Notes under the pieces: model-generated
Database searches by the model: none
What the model was told of the DNA's origin: nothing
What the model saw: the letters and a program-made list of their open reading frames with translations, nothing else
Position numbers and translations under genes: made by a program
Part shown: one piece after another, positions 1 through 7,014 of the stretch
How the letters are laid out: every line of letters starts with the position of its first letter
Position numbering within the stretch: position 1 is the first letter of the stretch
Assembly (NCBI GenBank): GCA_900544655.1
Contig: UQWE01000064.1
Coordinates: 1-7,781 of the forward strand
Source: an uncultured Coriobacteriaceae bacterium
Lineage (GTDB): Bacteria > Actinomycetota > Coriobacteriia > Coriobacteriales > Atopobiaceae
Direction: 5' to 3'
Length of the DNA: 7,781 nucleotides

Positions 1-54
1 AGCCACGAGGGCCAGCGGCCCCCGGCGCCCGGTCCGTCCACACCCGGCGCGCGA

Positions 55-70
55 CGACAGGCGTCTGTCG
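55..70 (-). terminator. weak hairpin downstream of the MFS gene
   Basis: A perfect 6-bp inverted repeat, CGACAG-gcgt-CTGTCG, lies about 15 nt beyond the stop codon of the minus-strand transporter gene. No T tract follows on the minus strand, so it is at best a weak or factor-assisted terminator. It could equally be chance in GC-rich DNA. The first 50 bases of the window show nothing else. Confidence 0.2.
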
Positions 71-84
71 AGCGTTCCCCCATG

Positions 85-1305
85 CTAGGCTTCCGCCCTC
101 GAACGACGCTCGAGCGGAATGGTGACCAGCACGAGCCCAAGCGCCACCAGCGCTAACACGGCGCCCACGGCGCCAACGTTCGCAAGCCCGAGGTTGCTCA
201 CAATGACTCCGCCGACCGCCGTGCCAAATGCGATGCCGATATTGAACGCCGTCGCCTCGAGTGAGCTCGCGAGTGTGAGCGCCTTGGGGTGCTTGCGCAT
301 TGCCGTGTTCATGAACATCGAGATGCAGGGCACGGACGCGATATACATGAGCAGCAATATCGCCATGACACACGCGAGGCCAAGCGGCTGCGAGGAACCC
401 GCGAGCCAGAGCGTGAACAGCACGACGGATAGCATGGGGAAGGTCACGCACAGCGCTCGAATTCCGAAGCGAGAGTCAACCCAGCCGGAGAGCAGGTTCG
501 ACGCAAACGTGCCCGTGCCATACGCCATCAGCGTGGCGCTCGCGGCAAGCGGAAACATCCCGAGGACCGTCTCGAGGTAAGGCGTGACATACCCATAGAA
601 CACGTAGATCGAGCCAACGCCAAAGACGAAGATGGCGATACCCGTCATGACCTGCGGTTCGAAAAGGAGACGCACCTGCTCGCCGGCAGTCGCGGGCTCG
701 TCCGTGGCGCCCTCGCGCGGAAGCAACGCGACGAGAGCGGCACGCGTCACGAGGGCAAGCACAAGCGCGGCCCACATGATGATGCGCCAGTCGGAGAGAG
801 CGGCCAGAGCCTTGCCGACGGAGGTTGCGACAACCATCGCCACGGAGAACGCGGCGTAAACCACGCTGATCATCGCAGACGTCCGCCTCGAGTCAACGAG
901 CTCGGGGATGAACGTGATGCCCACGCCCAAAAACGTTCCAGAGACGGCACCGATAAGCACGCGACTCGCGAGGAGAATGCCGAACGTCGGGGCAAGCGAC
1001 TGAACGAGGTTGGCGACGCAGAACACCGCCGAGTAGGCAACGACGAGATGGAAGCGCTTGAAGCGGCCCGTCGCAAGGGTGAGCAGCGGGGTCAGGAACG
1101 CATACGTCATCGCAAAAAAGCTGATGAGCTGGCCCGCCTCCGCAAGCGTCACGCCATAGGCGTCGGCAATCTCCTGCTCGACGCCTATGACGGCGAACTC
1201 AAAGCAACCCAAAGAGAAGCCGAGGACGACGAGCAGGGCCACGCAGATACGGCGACGTGCAGGCGACAGTGCGGAAGCTCCCGCCGTCTTGGTCATCTCT
1301 TCCAC
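85..1305 (-). CDS. MFS transporter, DHA1/AraJ-like efflux permease
   Basis: The 406-residue protein is almost entirely hydrophobic and fits the 12-helix major facilitator superfamily. A basic N-terminal tail (RRR, residues 17-19) is followed by the first helix at about 20-42. The loop between helices 2 and 3 carries a reduced motif A, GRFKR at 80-84. The segment at about 341-370 (ASSLEATAFNIGIAFG, then GG) resembles the second-half signature of AraJ/YdhP-type DHA1 antiporters. Those families export sugars, nucleosides or drugs by proton antiport; the substrate here cannot be read from sequence. The chosen start is GTG at 1305, with AGGA a few bases upstream. An in-frame ATG at 1296 (MTKTAG) with an adjacent GGAAGAG is an alternative. 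The start lies only about 8 nt after the stop of the flavodiiron gene, so the two are probably cotranscribed and translationally coupled. The gene looks intact. Confidence 0.88.
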   Translation of the reverse strand: MEEMTKTAGASALSPARRRICVALLVVLGFSLGCFEFAVIGVEQEIADAYGVTLAEAGQLISFFAMTYAFLTPLLTLATGRFKRFHLVVAYSAVFCVANLVQSLAPTFGILLASRVLIGAVSGTFLGVGITFIPELVDSRRTSAMISVVYAAFSVAMVVATSVGKALAALSDWRIIMWAALVLALVTRAALVALLPREGATDEPATAGEQVRLLFEPQVMTGIAIFVFGVGSIYVFYGYVTPYLETVLGMFPLAASATLMAYGTGTFASNLLSGWVDSRFGIRALCVTFPMLSVVLFTLWLAGSSQPLGLACVMAILLLMYIASVPCISMFMNTAMRKHPKALTLASSLEATAFNIGIAFGTAVGGVIVSNLGLANVGAVGAVLALVALGLVLVTIPLERRSRAEA

Positions 1306-1313
1306 TTGCTATC

Positions 1314-2477
1314 CTATCGCGCGAGCTCCTCGGCAAGCGCCTCGATCTGGGCACGCGTCTCGTCGTTGACGGCACCCCTGACAGTAACGACGTTCTCGCA
1401 GATATCGATGGCCTTCATCGCCTCGAACTGGGAGCGCATGACCTTGGCGGCCATCGGCGCCCAGGAACCGGCCTCGACGAGGGCGACGCGACGGTTCTGG
1501 TAGGCGTGCTCGGCGAGCGTGTGAAGGAACGTGCTCATATGCGGGAAGATGCTGCCCGCGTAGGTGATGCTCGCCAGCACGAGACGGTCATAGCGGAAGG
1601 CATTCTCAACGGCCTCAGACATGTCGTCACGAGCGAGGTCGAAGACCGAAACCTCCTGGCCGCGGGCCTTGAGCGCGTCTGCGAGCTCGAGCGCCGCCTG
1701 CTTCGTGTTGCCATAGACGGAGGAGTAGGCGATGGTCACGCCCTTATCCTCCGGCTCATAGCTCGACCACGTGTTGTAAAGATCGAGGTAGTAGCCAAGA
1801 TTCTCAGAAAGCACGGGACCATGAAGCGGGCAGATGTGCGCGATGTCAAGCTTCGCGGCCTTCTTGAGCACGGCCTGGACGTTCTTGCCAAACTTGCCCA
1901 CGATACCGAAGTAGTAGCGCCTCGCCTCGTGCGCCCAGCCCTCCGGGTCCTCGGAGTCGAGTGCACCGAACTTGCCGAAGCCGTCAGCGGAGAAGAGCAC
2001 CTTGTCCTCGGGCACATAGGAGAAGAGCACCTCGGGCCAGTGCACGTTGGGCGCGCCGATGAAGGTGAGGCTGCGACCGCCCAGCTCGAGCGTGGCGCCC
2101 TCCTTGACCACGAGCTTACGCTCAGGATAGTCAGTACCGAAGTAGGCAACCATCATCTTGAACGCCGGCGCCGAGGCAACGATGGTCGCCTCGGGGTAGC
2201 GCTCCATGATAACGGCGATGCTCGCAGAGTGGTCGGGCTCCATGTGATGAACGACGAGGTAATCAGGCGTGCGACCCGCAAGCGCGGAGTCGAGGTTCGC
2301 CAGCCACTCGTCAGTGAAGTGAACGTCGACGGTATCCGTTACGGCGACCTTCTCGTCGCCAAAGACGACGTAGGAGTTATAGGACATGCCATTGGCGCGC
2401 ACGTCGTACTGGCCCTCGAATAGGTCGATGTCGTGGTCGTTCACGCCGACGTATGCAATGCTGTCACTAACGTTCAT
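1314..2477 (-). CDS. fprA: A-type flavodiiron protein (FprA-like O2/NO reductase)
   Basis: The 387-residue protein has the two-domain layout of class A flavodiiron proteins: an N-terminal metallo-beta-lactamase fold (about 1-245) and a C-terminal flavodoxin domain (about 247-387). All expected diiron ligands can be placed: H78, E80, D82 and H83 in HxExDH, then H146 (APNVHWPE), D165 (FSADGFG) and H219 (CPLHGP). The FMN phosphate-binding loop is YSSVYGNT at about 251-258. There is no C-terminal rubredoxin or flavin-reductase extension, so electrons must come from a separate rubredoxin or similar carrier. These cytoplasmic enzymes reduce O2 to water or NO to N2O and protect anaerobes. The ATG at 2477 is preceded by AAGGATTGGGG. 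It is the first gene of a probable operon with the MFS gene. Which of O2 or NO is the main substrate cannot be told from sequence. Confidence 0.93.
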   Translation of the reverse strand: MNVSDSIAYVGVNDHDIDLFEGQYDVRANGMSYNSYVVFGDEKVAVTDTVDVHFTDEWLANLDSALAGRTPDYLVVHHMEPDHSASIAVIMERYPEATIVASAPAFKMMVAYFGTDYPERKLVVKEGATLELGGRSLTFIGAPNVHWPEVLFSYVPEDKVLFSADGFGKFGALDSEDPEGWAHEARRYYFGIVGKFGKNVQAVLKKAAKLDIAHICPLHGPVLSENLGYYLDLYNTWSSYEPEDKGVTIAYSSVYGNTKQAALELADALKARGQEVSVFDLARDDMSEAVENAFRYDRLVLASITYAGSIFPHMSTFLHTLAEHAYQNRRVALVEAGSWAPMAAKVMRSQFEAMKAIDICENVVTVRGAVNDETRAQIEALAEELAR

Positions 2478-2670
2478 GAGACCCCAATCCTTGCCATTTA
2501 TCTAGCCGCCCCATCCTATCACCCATGCCAACGCATAAACGTGCCTTGTTTAGTAACAATTAGGAATGACAGACTTACGATAACCTTACGTAACCAAACT
2601 CCCCCAATTTGTTACCATTTAGCCGATACGGCAACGATGGGTACTGCCCCCGGCACAAAGGAGGTGCGTC
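2478..2670. promoter_or_regulatory. divergent intergenic region between fprA and mgtA remnant
   Basis: This is the only markedly AT-rich stretch of the first half of the window, and it must hold the promoters of both divergent units. Several related short motifs cluster in it. TTGTT-TAGT-AACAA (2546-2559) is a perfect 5-bp dyad. CTTACG occurs twice 11 bp apart (2574 and 2585), the second copy forming the palindrome TTACGTAA (2586-2593). AATTTGTTAC (2605-2614) is nearly the inverse of GTAACAATT (2553-2561). No convincing -35/-10 pair could be fixed on either strand. On the minus strand TAGGAT, with a weak partner upstream, is the best -10 candidate for fprA. The dyads look like operator half-sites, but the regulator is unknown. 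Confidence 0.45.
2657..2666 (+). promoter_or_regulatory. strong Shine-Dalgarno site ahead of ATG 2671
   Basis: AAAGGAGGTG is a near-perfect anti-16S match, with its GGAGG core ending 6 nt before the ATG at 2671. It is the only good ribosome binding site upstream of the mgtA body; the ATG at 2856 has none. This argues that 2671 is the original start of the ATPase gene, or of a leader peptide. Confidence 0.7.
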
Positions 2671-2778
2671 ATGTCCGACGGTTCCAGTCATAGTCGCAGT
2701 AACGGTCACGAACCCAAGACCCTCAAGTCCATGGAGGAGGCGCCCGCCCTCGGGATGGCGGCCGCCCATCGCGCATAG
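2671..2778 (+). CDS. 35-codon ORF: broken MgtA N-terminus or leader peptide
   Basis: A short reading frame starts at an ATG with an excellent Shine-Dalgarno site and stops at TAG 2776. It encodes a polar 35-residue peptide (starts MSDGSSHSRSNGHEP, ends APALGMAAAHRA) with no membrane segment or known motif. It is in the same frame as the N-terminal part of the MgtA remnant, which resumes beyond stops at 2776, 2818, 2833 and 2845. The distance from this ATG to the first conserved MgtA segment (about 73 codons) is close to the N-terminal length of E. coli MgtA. The simpler reading is therefore a nonsense-truncated start of the ATPase. The alternative is a regulatory leader ORF, as known upstream of mgtA genes in enterobacteria, but it lacks the proline-rich character of that leader. 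Confidence 0.35.
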   Translation: MSDGSSHSRSNGHEPKTLKSMEEAPALGMAAAHRA

Positions 2779-2781
2779 CGG

Positions 2782-2846
2782 CAGCTAAACAGCTTGTCGG
2801 CAAGACAACCGCACAGCTAAACGGCCAAACGCTAGATAGCTAGATA
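2782..2846 (+). repeat. short direct repeats and stop cluster inside the mgtA start region
   Basis: CAGCTAAAC occurs at 2782-2790 and again at 2814-2822, and GCTAGATA is repeated head to tail at 2831-2846. Between the first pair is a small hairpin, TTGTC-ggcaa-GACAA (2794-2808). The GCTAGATA doublet supplies stop codons in all three plus frames (2833, 2837, 2841). The composition is more AT-rich than the flanking coding DNA. It looks like a scar or small insertion within the decayed gene rather than coding sequence. Confidence 0.5.
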
Positions 2847-5266
2847 ATCGCGCGCATGCACACGTCCTTCCTCGAAGCTATTCTGCGAGATAAACAGCTC
2901 CGAAGAAGGCCTCGCGTCTGACCAGGTCGGCACCGCCCGCGAGTTCTACGGCGCGAACTCCGTCGCCCAGGCGGCCAAGCGCCCTCTGCCGGCCCGCTTC
3001 CTTGCGTCCTTCGCGGACCCCTTCACCTACATCCTTATCTTCATCGCCATCGTCTCGGTCCTGACCGACTGGGTCTTCGCCACCGGCACCGAGCGCGACC
3101 TCTCCACCCCGCTCATCATCGGCGCCATGGTGCTCGTCTCCGGCGTGCTGCGATTCGTCCAGGACGAGAAGAGCACCGTCGCCGCAGAGTCCCTGGCGGA
3201 GATGGTCGAGTCCACGGCCGAGGTCGAGCGCGACGGCGACGGCGGAAACGAGCCCCGATCGACGAGATCGTCGGCGACGTCATCCACCTCTCATCGGGCG
3301 ACATCGTCCCCGCCGACCTGCGCATCTTTGCCGCTCGCGACCTCTTCGTGAGCCAGGCGTCGCTCACCGGCGAGTCCGAGCCCATCGAGAAGCGCGCGAG
3401 CCTCGATGTCACGGGCCTCGAGGGCCTCGACGTCGCCGCGACGGCCATCACCGACCTGTCCGACCTCGCCTTCATGGGCTCCACGGTCATCTCCGGCAAC
3501 GCGCGCGGCGTCGTCGTCGCCACGGGCGCCCGCACGATGTTTGGCGAGGCAACGGGCACGCTCGTCGGCCGCAAGCGCGAGACCTCGTTCGACGTGGGAA
3601 TCAAGTCGACGAGCCGCCTGCTCATGCGCCTCATGCTCATCATGCTGCCGGTGGTCTTCGTCATCTCTGGCGTCACCAAGGGCGACTGGGTTGACGCCCT
3701 GCTCTTCTCGCTCTCCGTCGCCGTCGGCCTCACGCCCGAGATGCTGCCCATGCTCGTCACCACCTGCCTCGGCAAGGGTGCCGTCGACCTCAGCCGCTCC
3801 CGCGTCATCGTCAAGCGCCTCGACTCGATCCAGGACCTCGGCGCCGTTGACGTCCTCTGCACCGACAAGACCGGCACCCTCACCGAGGATCGCATCGTGC
3901 TCGAGCGCCACCTCGACGTCAACGGCCGCGAGGACGCCCGCGTCCTGCGCTATGCCTTCCTCAACAGCTACTTCTCGACCGGCGTAAAGAACCTCGTCGA
4001 CAACGCGATCATCGAGCGCGCCCTCGCGGAGGGCACCGACGAGGTCGATGCCGTGACGAAGGGAGCCCCCGTCACGGCGGAGGAGCTGGCCGAGTACTAC
4101 CACGGCATCGACGAGCTACCGCTCGACTTCGAGCGCCGTCGTCTCTCCGTGGTGGTGGGCGACGCCAGGGGCCGCACGCGTATGGTGACTAAGGGCGCCC
4201 TCGAGGAGGTCCTCGGCATCTGCTCGCGCGTCGAAGTCGACGGGCAGGTCCTCCCCCTGACCGATGAGCTCGCGGAGAAGGTCATCTCCCGTGGCGCGGA
4301 CCTCGCCGACAAGGGCATGCGCGTCCTCGGCGTCGCCCGCAAGGACAACCCCGCCGGCACCGGCATCCTCACGGTCGATGACGAGCGGGACATGGTCCTC
4401 ATCGGCTACCTCGCCTTCCTCGATCCGCCCAAGGAGAGCTCCGCCGCCGCCGTCAAGGCCCTCCTAGAGCACGGCGTGGAGACGAAGGTCCTCACGGGGG
4501 ACTCCGCCGTTGACGTGGCCCGCGAGGCCGCCGACATCATCCTGCTTGAAAAGGACCTCATGGTCCTCGAGCGCGGTATCGAGTGCGGCCGTCGCACCCA
4601 CGCGAACATGATCAAGTACGTGAAGATGACGGTCAGCTCGAACTTCGGCAACATCGCGAGCGTCCTCGTGGCGGCGGCGCTGCTGCCGTTCCTCCCCATG
4701 ACGGCCGTCCAGCTGCTCCTACTTAATCTGATCTACGACCTCACCTGCACGGCCATCCCATGGGACAACGTCGACGAGGACGCCATCCGCAGCCCGCGTC
4801 GCTGGGACACGGCCTCCGTGCGCCGCTTCATGGTCGCGTTTGGCCCCCTAAGCTCGATCTTCGACATCCTCACCTTCGCGGTGCTGTTCTTCTTCGTGTG
4901 CCCCGCCGTCGCCGACGGCGCCTGGGGCGCGCTCGATGCCACGGGTCAGGCGCTGTTCGTCGGCACCTTCCAGGCCGGCTGGTTCGTCGAGAGCATGTGG
5001 ACGCAGACCCTTGTCGTGCACCTGATCCGTACTGAGAAGACCCCGTTCGTGGGCAGCTGCGCGTCGCTGCCGCTCGTGATGCTCGGCTCTATGGGAATCG
5101 CCGTGGCGACGCTCCTGCCGGCGAGCGCGCTGGGCGCGACACTCGACTTCTGCAGCCTGCCGGTGGTGTTCTGGGGCGTCCTCGCCGCAATGGTGCTCGG
5201 CTACGCAGCCATCGTCTCCTGCATGAAGAAGGTCTATCTGAGCCGCAACGATTCGCTCCTGTAGCG

Positions 5267-5331
5267 GGGGAACCTCTCCCCGGTCCGGGAGTTATCCCGC
5301 ACCAGGAATCTCTCCCGGACCGGGACTCACC
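5267..5331. repeat. palindromic ~18-nt GC-rich tandem repeat between convergent genes
   Basis: Three to four degenerate units of about 17-20 nt begin with GGGA/GGAA and carry a TCTCCCGGACC-type core, starting near 5267, 5287, 5305 and 5322. They also form a perfect 13-bp inverted repeat: CCCGGTCCGGGAG (5279-5291) pairs with CTCCCGGACCGGG (5312-5324) around a 20-nt loop. Each arm is itself nearly palindromic. It starts 2 nt after the mgtA stop and abuts the 3' end of the minus-strand remnant, the usual place for a bidirectional terminator. Neither side has a T tract. It is most likely an intergenic palindromic repeat family. Confidence 0.65.
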
Positions 5332-5820
5332 GAAGCCAGCTGGGCATGGCCAGGAGCGTCCGCTTGCCTCCCAAACGCGCGAACGCCCCGGCGGGGTAGC
5401 GCGCGATCAGGGTGTCGAGCTCGCGGTCCTCCTCGGTCGTCACGAACTCAGAGGGGAGATGGACGGCCGAGCGCATCTTGAGAACAAGGCGCACGTTGCC
5501 CGCGCTCACGTCGCGATGAGAAACCGTCGAGAGAGCGTGCGTCAGAGCGCGACTCCACCGAGCAACACAGGAGAGCCAAGACAAGGTAGCGTGCCACGCC
5601 GAGCGCGTCGACACTCGCCACACTACCCCTCTCATCCGAGATAAGCGCGCGGAGACCAAAGAGGTCAACCCCCTCGACGCACTCCATCGCGATGGCGGGC
5701 GTAGCCGCGGAATGATGCCCGCCGTCAACGGCACGCGACGGCAAGCAGGTTGCACATCACGCGCTCGTTAACCTCGGTTGCGACGAATCGCGACAAGCCC
5801 CGGCCCTCCTCCGCAGCCCA
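5327..5820 (-). pseudogene. fragmented unrecognised gene remnant
   Basis: Three protein-like stretches lie in order on the minus strand but in different frames. The first (5820-5725, EEGRGLSRFVATEVNERVMC, then NLLAV) opens directly after a stop and ends at TGA 5727. The second, from about 5744, reads ATPAIAMECVEGVDLFGLRA. The third occupies about 5560-5327, with NVRLVLKMRSAVHLPSEFV, TTEEDRELDTLIARYPAG, then GGKRTLLAMPSWLR and its stop at 5327-5329. Each has the residue balance of real coding sequence, but they are joined only by frameshifts, and there is no good start with a ribosome site at the 5' end. I do not recognise the family. No membrane segments or clear catalytic motif are visible. 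It lies convergent to mgtA and shares the repeat cluster at its 3' end. The alternative is that only the last ~80 codons are real and the rest is noise. Confidence 0.5.
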
Positions 5821-5909
5821 TCACCGCACGTAAGGTACCACACGCATACATGGGCGGGACCCAGCCGAACAGCCACCAGCCTCTCTCGCCGTCAACTCCC
5901 CCAAGCGGT

Positions 5910-5944
5910 TATCATGTGCGCGACGGCACACGCGAAACGGGGGG
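5910..5944 (+). promoter_or_regulatory. possible -10 box and ribosome site of the HAD gene
   Basis: TATCAT at 5910-5915 is an acceptable -10 hexamer about 36 nt before the start codon, but no matching -35 element is seen 16-18 bp upstream. A run of six G at 5939-5944, 6 nt before the ATG at 5951, probably serves as the Shine-Dalgarno sequence and supports that start. Confidence 0.35.
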
Positions 5945-5950
5945 CATCGC

Positions 5951-6811
5951 ATGACACTCACAGAGCAAGAGCTGGCCGAGAAGGCCAAGAACATCAGGCT
6001 GTTCGCCTTCGACCTTGACGGAACCCTGATGCGAGACGACAAGAGTGTCTCGGAACGCACGCAAAACGCGATTCGCGAGCTTCTCGCCCGCGGCATCGAG
6101 GCCGTCCCCACCACGGGCCGTGCCTGGCAGGGCCTTCCCATGCCCGAGATCGGCATGGATGACTTCCACTACCTCGTAGCCGCCTGCGGAGCCATCGTCC
6201 GCGATCTGCGCACGGGCGAGTTCTTCTGTCGCAAGACCATCGACGCGAGGACCGCGGCCGACCTCCTTCGCACCCTCATGAAGCCGGGTATCTCCGCCTA
6301 TGTCTGCATCGACGACGAGCCCGGCACGCGCTATGGCTGTGCCGTGAACCGCGAGGAGTTCGATCGCGTCGCCGCCACGTTTACCCCGCGTAACGGCTAT
6401 GACGGCGCGGAGGACATCGCCGATAGGGTCGAACGCTTGGGCGTGGGCGTACTCAAGGTCGGCATCAACTTCATCGACCCATGGCGCGAGGAGGACTTCC
6501 TCTCGCTTCCCGCGAACTCCGGGCTCACGGTAAACCCGGCCGCAGTGAACAACATCGAGTGGGACGCCTTCGGCGTGAGCAAGGCGTGCGGCCTCGAGGA
6601 ACTCGCCCATCACCTGGGCTTTGGCCTCGAGCAGGTATGCACCATCGGCGACTCCGGCAATGACGTCGAGATGCTCGAGGCGGCGGGTCTGGGCATCGCC
6701 ATGGGGAATGCCTCGGACGTCGCCCGTGCCGCCGCGGACTTCACGCTCGACCTAACGAACGAGCAGGACGGCCTCGCCGACTTCGTGGAGCGTTTCCTCC
6801 TCGGCAAGTAA
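5951..6811 (+). CDS. Cof-type HAD-IIB family phosphatase
   Basis: The 286-residue cytoplasmic protein is a complete HAD-superfamily hydrolase of the Cof/IIB subfamily. Motif I is FAFDLDGTL, with nucleophile D21 and acid/base D23. Motif II is TTGR at 54-57, motif III the lysine K211 in GVSKACGLEEL, and motif IV GDSGND at 233-238, followed by GIAMGNA. Between motifs II and III, residues about 85-200 form the type IIB cap. These Mg2+-dependent enzymes dephosphorylate small molecules such as sugar phosphates, FMN or PLP, and specificity cannot be predicted from sequence. The next residues ADFTLDLTNEQDGLADFVE are the typical C-terminal end of the family, and the length is normal. The ATG at 5951 has a G-rich ribosome site 6 nt upstream. 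The gene appears monocistronic, with a GC hairpin straight after the stop. Confidence 0.92.
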   Translation: MTLTEQELAEKAKNIRLFAFDLDGTLMRDDKSVSERTQNAIRELLARGIEAVPTTGRAWQGLPMPEIGMDDFHYLVAACGAIVRDLRTGEFFCRKTIDARTAADLLRTLMKPGISAYVCIDDEPGTRYGCAVNREEFDRVAATFTPRNGYDGAEDIADRVERLGVGVLKVGINFIDPWREEDFLSLPANSGLTVNPAAVNNIEWDAFGVSKACGLEELAHHLGFGLEQVCTIGDSGNDVEMLEAAGLGIAMGNASDVARAAADFTLDLTNEQDGLADFVERFLLGK

Positions 6812-6835
6812 CCGGGGGCGACCGCACGCCCCGGG
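6812..6835 (+). terminator. GC-rich hairpin after the HAD gene
   Basis: CCGGGGGCG (6812-6820) can pair with CGCCCCGGG (6827-6835) around ACCGCA, giving 8 bp with one bulged G. It starts at the stop codon. No T tract follows, so intrinsic termination would be weak. Confidence 0.4.
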
Positions 6836-7014
6836 CAAGTAGCCCGTGGGACAATCACAGCGTCCCTTGAGGTGGCGCGGGATCAGGTCTCGTTCGACGA
6901 CAGGCGGGCACAAACTGCGCTCGACGGCGGAAGAAGGGCCAAGCTACGCCCAAAAGCCCTCATCGCCCGCCAAACCGCCCACCAATTTGCCCAAAATGCC
7001 GTCTCAGAATTAAC

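Larger units (their letters stand above)
2671..5264 (+). pseudogene. mgtA: magnesium-translocating P-type ATPase MgtA, degraded
   Basis: The combined reading frames encode most of a P3B-type Mg2+-importing ATPase. Frame 1 of the remnant gives NSSEEGL, YGANS and the first membrane pair up to FVQDEKS (about 2890-3250). Translation then has to move back one base near 3250. From 3255 the frame stays open to 5264: PIDEIVGD, actuator motif TGES (3366-3377), LTPEM, phosphorylation motif DKTGTLT (3864-3884), nucleotide-binding KGA, FLDPPK, TGD (4494-4502) and the C-terminal membrane helices ending in LSRNDSLL. Three kinds of damage are visible: in-frame stops in the start region, the frameshift, and an in-frame gap at about 4500. 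At the gap TGD runs straight into SAVDVAREAADI, so about 88 residues present in E. coli MgtA, including GDGINDAPAL, are gone. Without that hinge the enzyme should not complete its catalytic cycle. A GTG at 3348 can act as a spurious start of a 638-codon ORF but lies inside the actuator domain. The family would normally import Mg2+ under low-Mg2+ conditions. Confidence 0.88.

Noticed and set aside
119..580. Plus-strand reading frame opposite the MFS gene
   Set aside because: It is the antisense shadow of a well-supported transporter gene and has low-complexity Ser/Thr/Pro-rich composition typical of such shadows.
2520..2670. Mg2+ riboswitch (M-box) upstream of mgtA
   Set aside because: No extended helices or recognisable M-box core could be found; only tiny stems such as TGCC-CCC-GGCA are present.
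3243..3252. Programmed -1 frameshifting at CGGAAAC to join the two mgtA frames
   Set aside because: The site is not a full X-XXY-YYZ slippery heptamer and no strong downstream pseudoknot is evident. The gene is also broken elsewhere, so mutation is the simpler explanation.
3348..5264. A 638-codon ORF starting at GTG 3348 as a genuine short ATPase
   Set aside because: The GTG lies in the middle of the actuator-domain sequence DLFVSQASLTGES, and the upstream bases encode the rest of the domain. It has no ribosome site. It is an artefact of the frameshift.
5500..5540. HRDVSAGN-like protein-kinase catalytic loop in the minus-strand remnant
   Set aside because: There is no DFG motif, P-loop or other kinase motif in the expected order, and the stretch lies near a presumed frame change. 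The resemblance is probably chance.
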